A stretch of 64,000 nt of DNA from the NCBI GenBank assembly GCA_964522505.1, contig CAZFWJ010000004.1, positions 36,973-100,972 of the forward strand, written 5' to 3'. Position numbers and translations under genes: made by a program. Each line of letters begins with the position of its first letter. Positions within the stretch are counted from its first letter, which is position 1. This stretch comes from GYS-P2D sp964522505 (GTDB lineage: Bacteria > Bacteroidota > Bacteroidia > Chitinophagales > Saprospiraceae). Shown piece after piece: positions 25,989 through 34,815 of the stretch. A model generated the notes under the pieces. That model saw nothing but the letters and a program-made list of their open reading frames with translations, was not told where the DNA came from and searched no databases.

Positions 25989-26527
25989 GAGAGCTGATTC
26001 TTAAGAAAATCAACCTCATAGACGGTATACTCTTCAAAACCAGAAGACCATTCTATGCCAACCTTATCTATCTCCTGTGAGCTAAGACGTTTTATACCGG
26101 ATTTGTCAAGATTATAGCTGACCACATAGATGTTGACTTCTGGGTTATTAGTAAGTACTGGAAGACTACGTGCACGACTCAACAGTTCGATCTCACGACC
26201 ATAGATAGTAGTAATGACTAGCTTAGATTGTGTCTCAATGGAGCCATACATTTTAGCAGCATGAGCACTATACATATGGATGTTGAGATTGAGATATTGA
26301 TTGGATTCTATCTTGCTAACCTGAGCGTCAACCGTCATGAGGTTTTGTGTCTTAAGCTCATTCTTAAGCTCTGGAGGAGAATAGGAAAAGAAGTATTCTG
26401 GTGCCAGCTCTTTTCTATAGAGTTTTGTCTTTACATCTATACCGTCATACAATGTGGTGCAGTCATAGGATATGTCGGATGAAGATGAATATGATAATAG
26501 TAGACTGAGAATTATATATATGATCAT
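25973..26527 (-). CDS. Hypothetical secreted protein
   Basis: A 184-residue protein not recognised as any family. Residues 1-17 form a signal peptide (MIIYIILSLLLSYSSSS). The mature part is predicted mostly beta/alpha, with one cysteine near the start (SYDCTTLYDG) and one near the end (QLSCLNN) that could form a disulfide. Its 3' end overlaps miaE by 16 bp, which indicates co-transcription. It is divergent from the prolyl oligopeptidase gene, the starts being 56 bp apart. Confidence 0.7.
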   Translation of the reverse strand: MIIYIILSLLLSYSSSSDISYDCTTLYDGIDVKTKLYRKELAPEYFFSYSPPELKNELKTQNLMTVDAQVSKIESNQYLNLNIHMYSAHAAKMYGSIETQSKLVITTIYGREIELLSRARSLPVLTNNPEVNIYVVSYNLDKSGIKRLSSQEIDKVGIEWSSGFEEYTVYEVDFLKNQLSCLNN

Positions 26528-26583
26528 AGACCTTGTTATCTTACTTTTGACTATAAATATACAAGTATTATAAAAAAATATAT

Positions 26584-28719
26584 ATGTGTAAGCATCATGT
26601 CCTTATTTTGCTCATGGTTTTATTCACAATAAGCTGTAATGAGAAGCCAATGAAAGACAAGGAAGATCAAAAATTAGTATATCCCGAGGTGTTTAGGGAT
26701 TCAGCAGTTGTTGAGGACTATCATGGTACACAGATAGCCGACCCTTACAGATGGTTAGAGGACGATAATAGTCCTGAAACTAAGGAATGGGTCACTGCAC
26801 AGAATGAGGTCACACAAGATTTTATTGCTCAAATACCTTTTAGATCTAAGGTAAGAGACCGACTTAAAGAGCTTATGGACTATGAGCGCTATGGAAGCCC
26901 ATTTAAAGAGGCAGGGGAGTACTATTACTTTAAAAATGATGGATTACAGAACCAGAGTGTGTTGTATCATATTAATGATAACGATGAAGATGAGGTAATT
27001 ATCAATCCTAATGAGTTTTCAGATGATGGGACATCTTCATTAGCTGGGTTATTTTTTAGTAACGACGGAAAATACATCGCCTATCTCGTATCCGAAGGAG
27101 GATCTGATTGGCGTACTGCCAAGGTATTGGACCTGAACGCAATGACGCTCTTGTCGGATGAGTTGGAATGGATTAAGTTTTCTGGTATCTCTTGGGCCGG
27201 AGATGGGTTTTATTATAGTCGCTATCCTGTCTCTAACGAAGGAGATGAACTTTCCGGTTTGAATGAGTATCACTCTCTGTACTATCATAAACTTGGCACA
27301 GAACAATCGGCGGATCAGCTCATCTATAAAAATCCTGATCACCCAAAACGAAATGTGGGAGCTGGGGTCACTGATGACGAATCTATATTGGTAGTAACGG
27401 AGTCAGAGTCGACCAGTGGCAATTCAGTAAAGATCAAAGACTTGACAGCTAATGGTCCTCTACAATCGGTTGTCAACGGTTTTGAATCCCGCTACAACTT
27501 GATTGATCGTTATGGCGATCAACTCTATTTCTTGACGGATGCTGATGCCCCCAAGAAACGCTTGATAAGCATAGACATCAACAACTTGTCGCGAATCAAG
27601 GATATTATCCCTGAGAGCTCTGATGTACTACAGAGCTTATCCATCGCAGGGGGTAAAATATTTGCAGAGTATATCCATAATGCCTCGAGCCAAGTCAAAG
27701 TGTTTGACCTTGATGGTAATCACCTTTCTGACTTAGAGCTACCAGGAATAGGCAACGTAAGTGGTATCAGTGGTAAGAAGGAGGATACAGAAGCGTTCTT
27801 CTCATTTTCGTCATATACCTTTCCGACAAGCATCTATTCTCTAAATACTGAAGACCTCAGTTACAAGCTATTCAAAGCTCCTGAGATCGACATGGACCTG
27901 TCCGACTATGTGACTGAGCAATTATGGTTTAAGAGTTATGACGGTACAGATGTGCCGATGTTTGTTACACACAAGAAGGGTTTAAAGATGGATGGTAGCA
28001 ATCCAACTATGTTATATGGTTATGGAGGATTTAATATTTCCCTCCTGCCTGGATTTAGTACGACAATGCTTCCTATCCTCGAGAATGGTGGCATTTACGC
28101 CGTTGTTAATCTTAGAGGTGGAGGAGAGTTCGGGACAGCGTGGCATAAATCAGGTACTCAAGATCGAAAGCAAAATGTCTTCGATGATTTTCAATCAGCT
28201 GCCGAGTATCTAATTGATCAGGGATATACCAGTTCGGAGAAGTTGGCCATTCGAGGCGGAAGCAACGGCGGGTTGCTTGTCGGAGCATGTATGACACAAC
28301 GACCAGATCTATATGCAGTGGCATTTCCAGCCGTAGGTGTTCTAGATATGCTACGTTATCATGAGTTTACCATTGGATGGGCTTGGGCTAAGGACTATGG
28401 ACGCAGCGATGATCCTGAGGCCTTCAAATACCTCATCAAATATTCTCCACTGCACAATCTCAAGGAGCAAGAATATCCTGCTACTATGATCACTACGGCA
28501 GACCACGATGATCGAGTTGTGCCAGCTCATTCATTTAAGTTTGCATCAGAGTTGCAGCACAATCATCAAGGGAGCAATCCTGTGGTTATACGGGTGGAAA
28601 CTAGTGCAGGGCATGGAGCAGGAAAGCCTACTGACAAAGTCATTGATGAGTTCGCAGACTTGCTATCATTTATGTATTACAATATGGATGAAGAGATGAG
28701 CTTCAAAGTGAAGGGTTAG
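26584..28719 (+). CDS. Prolyl oligopeptidase family serine peptidase (S9A), lipoprotein
   Basis: It cleaves short peptides after proline. A lipoprotein signal ends at TISC (Cys18). The N-terminal part (about 40-110) wraps as in S9A enzymes (DSAVVEDYHGTQIADPYRWLEDD), the propeller spans about 110-450, and the hydrolase domain follows. The catalytic triad is complete: Ser560 in GGSNGGLLVG, the acid in DHDDRVVP (640-646) and His677 in SAGHGAGKP. At 711 residues it is normal size. It is likely periplasmic, facing oligopeptides. It is divergent from the hypothetical secreted protein gene. Confidence 0.97.
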   Translation: MCKHHVLILLMVLFTISCNEKPMKDKEDQKLVYPEVFRDSAVVEDYHGTQIADPYRWLEDDNSPETKEWVTAQNEVTQDFIAQIPFRSKVRDRLKELMDYERYGSPFKEAGEYYYFKNDGLQNQSVLYHINDNDEDEVIINPNEFSDDGTSSLAGLFFSNDGKYIAYLVSEGGSDWRTAKVLDLNAMTLLSDELEWIKFSGISWAGDGFYYSRYPVSNEGDELSGLNEYHSLYYHKLGTEQSADQLIYKNPDHPKRNVGAGVTDDESILVVTESESTSGNSVKIKDLTANGPLQSVVNGFESRYNLIDRYGDQLYFLTDADAPKKRLISIDINNLSRIKDIIPESSDVLQSLSIAGGKIFAEYIHNASSQVKVFDLDGNHLSDLELPGIGNVSGISGKKEDTEAFFSFSSYTFPTSIYSLNTEDLSYKLFKAPEIDMDLSDYVTEQLWFKSYDGTDVPMFVTHKKGLKMDGSNPTMLYGYGGFNISLLPGFSTTMLPILENGGIYAVVNLRGGGEFGTAWHKSGTQDRKQNVFDDFQSAAEYLIDQGYTSSEKLAIRGGSNGGLLVGACMTQRPDLYAVAFPAVGVLDMLRYHEFTIGWAWAKDYGRSDDPEAFKYLIKYSPLHNLKEQEYPATMITTADHDDRVVPAHSFKFASELQHNHQGSNPVVIRVETSAGHGAGKPTDKVIDEFADLLSFMYYNMDEEMSFKVKG

Positions 28720-28727
28720 GATAAGAA

Positions 28728-28973
28728 CTAGTCAGCGGGGAATATCTCATAAGTATTATTCCCTTTTTTTGATTGCACTTTGATAGTAAAGTTGAATATG
28801 GTCACGACATGTTCAGTTGACTGTACTGAGATGCCTCCACCTATATAGTTAACCATTCTCTTACATGTGGCGAGCCCAATCCCTGAACCCGCAAATTCGG
28901 GTTTATCCTTACCTCTCTTATACAGGAGCAAGAAGAACTGGTTATATCTGCTATTCTTGATCATATAGCCCAA
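28728..28973 (-). pseudogene. Histidine kinase remnant (HATPase G2 region only)
   Basis: Only the last part of a kinase ATPase domain remains: LLLYKRGKDKPEFAGSGIGL followed by ATCKRMVNYIGGGISVQS. This matches the F box and G2 box of PAS/bacteriophytochrome-type kinases (F-x-R-x-G-x-G-I-G-L-x-x-C-K). The H box, N box and G1 box are absent, and the sequence upstream (28974 onwards) has stops in this frame. The only start is a TTG. It is therefore a truncated, non-functional tail left between two intact genes. Confidence 0.75.
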
Positions 28974-29011
28974 TAGAATAGCTTTTGCTGCTTATATTAC
29001 AGCCTTTAGAT

Positions 29012-30286
29012 ATGAAAGCTAAATCTTACCTCAAAGCAATCGGCCCTGGGCTTATATTCGCAAGTAGCTCCATCGGGACATCACATCTCGTACTGTCTAC
29101 CAGAGCAGGTGCGGAGCATGGTATGATCTACTTTTGGATCATTTTGTTGGCACTTCTATTTAAGTATCCATTTTTCGAGTTTGGTCCAAGATATGCTGCG
29201 GCAACAGGGCATAACTTATTGAAGGGGTATAAAGATCAAGGCATTTGGGCTATCTATATTTTCCTCCTCCTAATCGTGATTAGCATGTTTGCAGTGACGG
29301 GGGCAGTTGGAGCAGTAAGTGCTGGGCTTTTATCTACTTTTTTTGATTTTGGCTTGAGTGATGGCTTATTAACGGGTGTCGTGATATTAGTGACGCTCAT
29401 GATACTGTTGACTGGAGGGTATAGAGGATTAGATCGCATCATTAAGTTGATCTCTGTGACACTCTTGGTTACCGCTGTTGTAGCGTTTTTTGCAGTTATA
29501 GGTAAAGGCCCACAAGTGCCTTCAGTAGATTTTGTGGCACCATCATTATTAGAGGGCGCAGGCTTGACCTTGTTCATCGGGCTCATCGGGTGGATGCCTA
29601 CGGGGATAGAGGCTTCTGTAATGAATAGTATCTGGATACTCAAGAATAATGAGACTGCCGATATAAAGCCCACAAAAAAGCAAGTGCTATTTGATTTTAA
29701 CCTTGGTTATTGGTTTACCGTCGTAACAGCAATCATATTTCTTGTTATAGGAGCTTTTACCATTTATGGCTCAGGAGAACAACTTGGCGAAGGCACCACA
29801 GAATTTTCTAAAAATTTGCTCCATACGATCTCAGATAATCTTGGTTCATGGGCATTTCCGATTATAGCAGTCGCGGCATTTGGCACCATCTATGGCACCT
29901 TAATAACAGTCTTAGATGCATTTTCTCGATGTGTTACCCAAGGATTTAGAGCCTTGAAGTTTGATGATATCACCGACAGCGCCGAACAAAGATCATTTAC
30001 TAACAAGATATTTCCTGCAGTACTGATCACCCAGAGCGTTGGTGGATTCGCACTATTCTATTTCAGCACGTCGAGTATGATCACCATGTTAGAGTGGGCA
30101 ACAATTATATCGTTTCTAATAGCTCCTATATTAGGCGTCCTAAATCTCAGAGTCATACTTAAACTACAGAGAGAAACAGACCATGAGGTTCCGACCTATC
30201 TGCTGTACCTTGCCTACATGGGCTTAGTGGCCATGATTGGATTCACGATATATTACTTGATGAATATTGGTAGTGCTGGACATTAA
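29012..30286 (+). CDS. Nramp-like transporter lacking the DPGN metal motif
   Basis: The frame opens at a TTG (28985), but the ATG at 29012 (MKAKSYLKAIGPGL) fits the family start and gives 424 residues with about eleven membrane helices. Overall layout and segments such as IGPGLIFASSSIG, the TM6 region GWMPTGIEASVMNS and FGTIYGTLITVLDAF place it in the Nramp superfamily. The TM1 metal ligands (Asp-Pro-Gly-Asn) are replaced by SSIGTS and the TM6 Met-Pro-His by Met-Pro-Thr. Manganese or iron transport is therefore not supported, and the substrate is open. It precedes the aminotransferase gene by 10 bp. Confidence 0.85.
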   Translation: MKAKSYLKAIGPGLIFASSSIGTSHLVLSTRAGAEHGMIYFWIILLALLFKYPFFEFGPRYAAATGHNLLKGYKDQGIWAIYIFLLLIVISMFAVTGAVGAVSAGLLSTFFDFGLSDGLLTGVVILVTLMILLTGGYRGLDRIIKLISVTLLVTAVVAFFAVIGKGPQVPSVDFVAPSLLEGAGLTLFIGLIGWMPTGIEASVMNSIWILKNNETADIKPTKKQVLFDFNLGYWFTVVTAIIFLVIGAFTIYGSGEQLGEGTTEFSKNLLHTISDNLGSWAFPIIAVAAFGTIYGTLITVLDAFSRCVTQGFRALKFDDITDSAEQRSFTNKIFPAVLITQSVGGFALFYFSTSSMITMLEWATIISFLIAPILGVLNLRVILKLQRETDHEVPTYLLYLAYMGLVAMIGFTIYYLMNIGSAGH

Positions 30287-30296
30287 TTAACGAGAG

Positions 30297-31415
30297 ATGA
30301 GTAACAAGGACAGAAGGATAGAGGATGTTTTCAAATCATACTTTGATGATAACCAAGGCTACCGAGGTGGTAAGTCCGGTGATCCCAATAAATTTGATAA
30401 GATACACAAGTTGTCTTCCAATGAAAATCCGCTCGGATGCTCTCCTCAGGTGCAAGAAGTCATAAAGGATAATAATGACGCTATCAGCGGGTATCCCGAC
30501 GCAACAGATCTAAAACTAAGAGAGACCCTTGTGAAGCTCTATGATGGAAAGCTTAAATTGGACCAACTCATCTGTGGCAATGGCGGATCAGAGGTTATAG
30601 ATTGGATCATTAAAGGATTCGTTAGGGTTGGTGATAATGTTATCGTGTCTTCGCCATTCTTTGTTCCTTATCGCTCATTTAGCATGTGGGCTGGAGCAAC
30701 GGTTGTCGATGTGCCACTCCTGCCAGAAACTTATGCAGTCGACGTCAACGGAATTATAAATGCCATCAATGAGCAGACTCGGATTGTATTCTTGACCAGT
30801 CCTAACAATCCGTCTGGCAGCTACATTAATAGATCTCAGTTAGAAGAATTACTGGATCGCATCCCATCTGATGTCATCATTGCTTATGATGAGGTTTATC
30901 ATCATTTCATTGATCAAGATGATTATCCTCGTGCCTATGAGTACACTGATCGCCATCCTAATTTAGTTGGAATTAATAGTTTCTCTAAGGCATATGGAAT
31001 CGCTGGAATGAGGATAGGGTATGGATACTGCTCAGATCAGGTTGCGGCCTATCTGAGGCTTATTGTTAGGCCATTTATCATTCCGAGGTTGACTCTGGAG
31101 GCGGCTATTGCAGCAATAAAAGATCAATCGTGGGTGAAGAAAACGATTGCTAATAATGAACAAGGGCGCAAGTATCTCTTTGAAGAATTGTCTCGTATGG
31201 ACGTCAAACTATGTGAGTCTCACGGCAATTTCATTATGTTCAAAGTGTCAGGAGATCATCATGCCGTCTTTCAAGCCTTAGCAGATAGAGGTGTTTTCAT
31301 ACGACCCTTAGACAATTATGGGGCTCCTGGCATGCTTCGAGTATCTGTCGGCACGCCTCAGAACAACAAGGCATTTATTGATGCACTATATCAGATATTA
31401 AATAACGAAGGATAG
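30297..31415 (+). CDS. PLP-dependent aminotransferase, HisC-like
   Basis: A 372-residue fold-type I aminotransferase closest to histidinol-phosphate aminotransferases. Visible features: KLSSNENPLGCSP, the substrate-binding ICGNGGSEVIDWIIKGF, VFLTSPNNPSG, DEVYHHFID, the Schiff-base lysine in NSFSKAYGIAGMRIGYG (about residue 230), and the phosphate-pocket arginine in LRVSVGTP. It is not in a his operon, so a stand-alone paralogue acting on another amino acid is possible. It lies 10 bp after the Nramp-like gene and 46 bp before the GH5 gene. Confidence 0.88.
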   Translation: MSNKDRRIEDVFKSYFDDNQGYRGGKSGDPNKFDKIHKLSSNENPLGCSPQVQEVIKDNNDAISGYPDATDLKLRETLVKLYDGKLKLDQLICGNGGSEVIDWIIKGFVRVGDNVIVSSPFFVPYRSFSMWAGATVVDVPLLPETYAVDVNGIINAINEQTRIVFLTSPNNPSGSYINRSQLEELLDRIPSDVIIAYDEVYHHFIDQDDYPRAYEYTDRHPNLVGINSFSKAYGIAGMRIGYGYCSDQVAAYLRLIVRPFIIPRLTLEAAIAAIKDQSWVKKTIANNEQGRKYLFEELSRMDVKLCESHGNFIMFKVSGDHHAVFQALADRGVFIRPLDNYGAPGMLRVSVGTPQNNKAFIDALYQILNNEG

Positions 31416-31461
31416 ATATTTTACGCTGGAATTTTTTTGTACGATCACCTATTTTTAAAGC

Positions 31462-32613
31462 ATGAAGAGCATTTTTTCCATTACAGGTCTTATTATTATT
31501 GGGTTACTATTGCTCAGCGCTTGTGGTGATGATCAGCCTACAGTGACTCCAATAAATAACCCGGGTACACCCGATCCAGACCCTGTCGCCATGTCGTCTA
31601 ATCCTAATGCGGGCATCGGTGAATCGAGAGATATCACTTCTTTTGAGTTGGTTGAAGAAATGGGTGTTGGTTGGAATTTAGGGAACTCCTTTGATGTCAT
31701 TGATAGAGACAAGACTGCTTGGGGCAATCCCCTTCCTACGAGAACGATTATAGATGCGGCAGCAGAACTTGGATTTCGAACCTTGCGCATTCCGATTACC
31801 TGGAGATTCCATCAGGATGATCGGGAACCGTTTGAGATTGAATCTCAGTATTTACAAGACATTGAGGACATTGTCAGATTCGGATTTCAGAATGGCATGC
31901 ATGTGATCATTAATGTTCATCATGACAATGAATGGGTGGTGCCGAGTCAAGGGTCTGCCGATGCAACCAATGCTCGATTGAACAGCCTATGGACACAAGT
32001 AGGAGAGCACTTTATAGCCTACAATGACTCGCTGATTTTTGAGACACTCAATGAACCCAGAATAGAAGGTATCCCTGAAGAGTGGACTGGCGGTACAGAG
32101 GAGGGTAGAGCATTCGTTAATGAGTACAATAAAACCGCCGTTGACGCCATCCGTGCCACTGGTGGCAACAATGCGCTTAGACATATCATGATTCCCACTT
32201 GGGCAGCAAGTACGGTTCCAGAAACCATGGATGATCTAGTCATACCTAATGATGATCCCAAGGTAATCGTCTCCTTACATAGCTATTTTGACTGGGACTT
32301 TGCTGGTCTCGCTCAGGATACTTGGGGCGAAGATGCAGATCGAACAGCGTTGCAAGGAGAACTGCAGCGGATACATCAGAAGTGGATAGTGGAAGAGAAT
32401 CGTCCTGTAGTGTTAGGAGAGTGGGGGACTATACGTGACAATGCGCTCAGTCAACGCCTCGACTACGCCGAACTATATGCTCGTACTGCTGCAGAACTCG
32501 GGATGCCGACTATCGTTTGGGATGATGGCGGTATGTTTCAGTTATTAGATAGAAGAACGGACCTCTGGATATTTAGAAGTATTGCAGAGACTATTGTAGA
32601 GGCTTCTGAATAG
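31462..32613 (+). CDS. Glycoside hydrolase family 5 endoglucanase-like lipoprotein
   Basis: A 383-residue predicted surface or periplasmic lipoprotein with lipobox LLSAC (Cys21) and a Pro/Asp/Asn-rich linker to about residue 50. The GH5 barrel begins with MGVGWNLGNSFD and contains LRIPITWRFH, HVIINVHHDN, the acid/base Glu198 in ETLNEPR and the nucleophile Glu320 in VLGEWGT. Such features suggest activity on beta-1,4-linked glucans or mannans, best matching subfamilies of cellulase type. No SusCD pair is nearby, so this is not an obvious polysaccharide utilisation locus. Confidence 0.95.
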   Translation: MKSIFSITGLIIIGLLLLSACGDDQPTVTPINNPGTPDPDPVAMSSNPNAGIGESRDITSFELVEEMGVGWNLGNSFDVIDRDKTAWGNPLPTRTIIDAAAELGFRTLRIPITWRFHQDDREPFEIESQYLQDIEDIVRFGFQNGMHVIINVHHDNEWVVPSQGSADATNARLNSLWTQVGEHFIAYNDSLIFETLNEPRIEGIPEEWTGGTEEGRAFVNEYNKTAVDAIRATGGNNALRHIMIPTWAASTVPETMDDLVIPNDDPKVIVSLHSYFDWDFAGLAQDTWGEDADRTALQGELQRIHQKWIVEENRPVVLGEWGTIRDNALSQRLDYAELYARTAAELGMPTIVWDDGGMFQLLDRRTDLWIFRSIAETIVEASE

Positions 32614-32705
32614 ATGGTAAATCGGTCTCATTGGATTGATATACTAAAGTTGTCAATAATGCATGCTACTCGTGCCTAATTGTGCACATTATGTAATAAT
32701 CAGTT

Positions 32706-34814
32706 TTACTTTAAGCTAATAATGTGTTCATTTTGAATAATGAGTTGATCGTAAATAACAATAGAACCTGTTTTAATAACTAGTCTAAGTTTCTCATTTT
32801 CTTTCGATACCGTCAGGTTATATGTATTGCCAAATAGATGTAGGTTGTCTAATTTCAAAAAATCCCAATTTGCTGGAAGCGATGGTGAAATCTTAATTTT
32901 TGAAAAGCTGATTGGCTCTATACCGAGTAATCCCTCTATGTAAATTCTACAATACAAAGCACTTTCTGCTGATAGGTGTTTCATGTTATTTTCAGGATAA
33001 GCTTCAACAGCATATGGCACGTGCTCTCCTAACAGTCGATTGGCCGAATACTGTTTCAATTTCTCAACTGCTGTTTCAGTATCACCTACTTTAAATGCAC
33101 CACGCAATGCATACAAAGTAGCTCTGTCCCAGAACGTGTGTTCTTTGTTTTCATCAGTCGGGTCGTACTCAACCAATATGCCATTGTCCGTCCACAATTT
33201 CTGAAACAATGCTTCCAAAGTTGCTGCCTTTCGATGAGTGAGGCCCATTGTCAACGGCAAGCAGATCCAGTGTCTTAGATACTTGTTCTGATCGAAATAT
33301 CGATAGGTTTCCAATCCTTCCAAGGTCGCTCCAAAATAGTCTTCTATCACTGCTTCCATTTCTAATAATCTACTTTGATATATTCCTGCTTCTGAAGTCT
33401 TATTTAATTCATTAGCTATCCTTGCCCCAAATTTTAATCCACCGTAATACAAAGTCGAGGTCGACAGATTGGCATCTCCTGTACTTATCCGCCCTTCCAT
33501 TTCATCCGATTCAGATTGTACAGCACCATATTCATTCCTATTATTATGGCAGTATTCTAAACTCCATTCAATGAGTGGCCACAACTCTTGGGCAAGTTGA
33601 TTGTTTCCTGAATTCAGCAAAAACAGTGACGTCCCATAAGCGATCATTGCAGCATCACCTCTATCTAAATGTGTCATAGGGAAATTCCCATCTACTTCAA
33701 AGGCATAAGGTATATGATTCCCGTCCTCAGGTATATTCTGCATGAATTTTTTATAAGCATTATATGCTGCAGTATTACCAGTTTCATAACCCATATAAGG
33801 AAAGTATGGGCCACTGTATTCTATCTGATCATTCGCCCATATTCCAACATAGTAGTTACCTCCGCCTGGGGAATGGACTAACCCCATTGATGATTCGAAA
33901 ATACTTTCGGCTGCTCTGATTTTAGAAAAGTAGAACAGCTTATTTAATGTGTCATTCGGCGTAGTCAGAATAAGATTCTGCTGACATATTTCCAGATATT
34001 TATTACGTGATTCTCTTGCCCTCAGATAGTCAAATTGGTCTTTTGATTCCTCGTTGAGAAGAGCACCATGGATTACAGGAAATGAGTATGCTTCACCCGG
34101 AGAGAGCTTGTTGTTTTCATTGGCTCTACTTTCGTATACAATTGTATATAGGCCTTTGTATCCTATTTCTGATTGTGCATATTCAAAGTTAGATACAGAA
34201 ATATCTTTTACCTCTGTACTTGAGTTTGTGATTTTCCATTCTTCCACTAGGAGTCTTTCATCCATAGAAGGATAGATTACTTTTGATAATTTAACGCCAT
34301 TGATTGGGGAGTAGTGGAAGGTAATCATTCCATTAATCTCAATTGAGTCGACTCTTTCGGGTATAATTGTTTGACTATCACAGCTGATTAGCGGCGTCAG
34401 GTCATTTCCTGATTTTCTTCTAAAGTATGCTCTGTATTTTTTCCAATCTGGTTCATTACTCTTATTGTAAATTCTCAGTTGAGGAAAAATTACATCTTTT
34501 TCTATTTTTAGATTTTTAGCTTCATCGATCTCATAGTAAATTATTGCAGATACTCTTTTTCCAGAAAATTCGATGTTGTCTTTGTGCGGAAGATTGCTGA
34601 GAGAGTCGATATTCAGAATGATACTCTCTCGTTCAGTTATCTCCCAGTTTAATAGTGAATTAATCTTCGATTGACCTTTAAGTTGACAACTTAATAAAGC
34701 CAATAGAGTCAGAATAACCCCCTCTGCTAAAACGCTATAGTATTTACTAGGTCCAGAAGCGAATGAAAATATTCCTGAGTGTTCAGTATGTATAATATTA
34801 TTTATCCACTTCAT
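32706..34814 (-). CDS. Six-hairpin (alpha/alpha)6 glycosidase-like protein
   Basis: The frame opens at 34868 inside the upstream gene, but the ATG at 34814 (MKWINNII) starts just at that gene's stop and gives 702 residues. A hydrophobic stretch (about 32-46, ending LLSCQ) is a probable signal. The N-terminal ~280 residues are beta-sandwich-like. The C-terminal part is rich in helices with IWANDQIEYSGPYFPYMGYE, HLDRGDAAMIAYG and LRHWICLPLTMGL, resembling (alpha/alpha)6 barrel glycosidases. The two Asp-containing segments are candidate catalytic sites. No CAZy family is assigned. It is likely translated together with the duplicated-domain protein upstream. Confidence 0.6.
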   Translation of the reverse strand: MKWINNIIHTEHSGIFSFASGPSKYYSVLAEGVILTLLALLSCQLKGQSKINSLLNWEITERESIILNIDSLSNLPHKDNIEFSGKRVSAIIYYEIDEAKNLKIEKDVIFPQLRIYNKSNEPDWKKYRAYFRRKSGNDLTPLISCDSQTIIPERVDSIEINGMITFHYSPINGVKLSKVIYPSMDERLLVEEWKITNSSTEVKDISVSNFEYAQSEIGYKGLYTIVYESRANENNKLSPGEAYSFPVIHGALLNEESKDQFDYLRARESRNKYLEICQQNLILTTPNDTLNKLFYFSKIRAAESIFESSMGLVHSPGGGNYYVGIWANDQIEYSGPYFPYMGYETGNTAAYNAYKKFMQNIPEDGNHIPYAFEVDGNFPMTHLDRGDAAMIAYGTSLFLLNSGNNQLAQELWPLIEWSLEYCHNNRNEYGAVQSESDEMEGRISTGDANLSTSTLYYGGLKFGARIANELNKTSEAGIYQSRLLEMEAVIEDYFGATLEGLETYRYFDQNKYLRHWICLPLTMGLTHRKAATLEALFQKLWTDNGILVEYDPTDENKEHTFWDRATLYALRGAFKVGDTETAVEKLKQYSANRLLGEHVPYAVEAYPENNMKHLSAESALYCRIYIEGLLGIEPISFSKIKISPSLPANWDFLKLDNLHLFGNTYNLTVSKENEKLRLVIKTGSIVIYDQLIIQNEHIISLK

Positions 34815-34815
34815 C

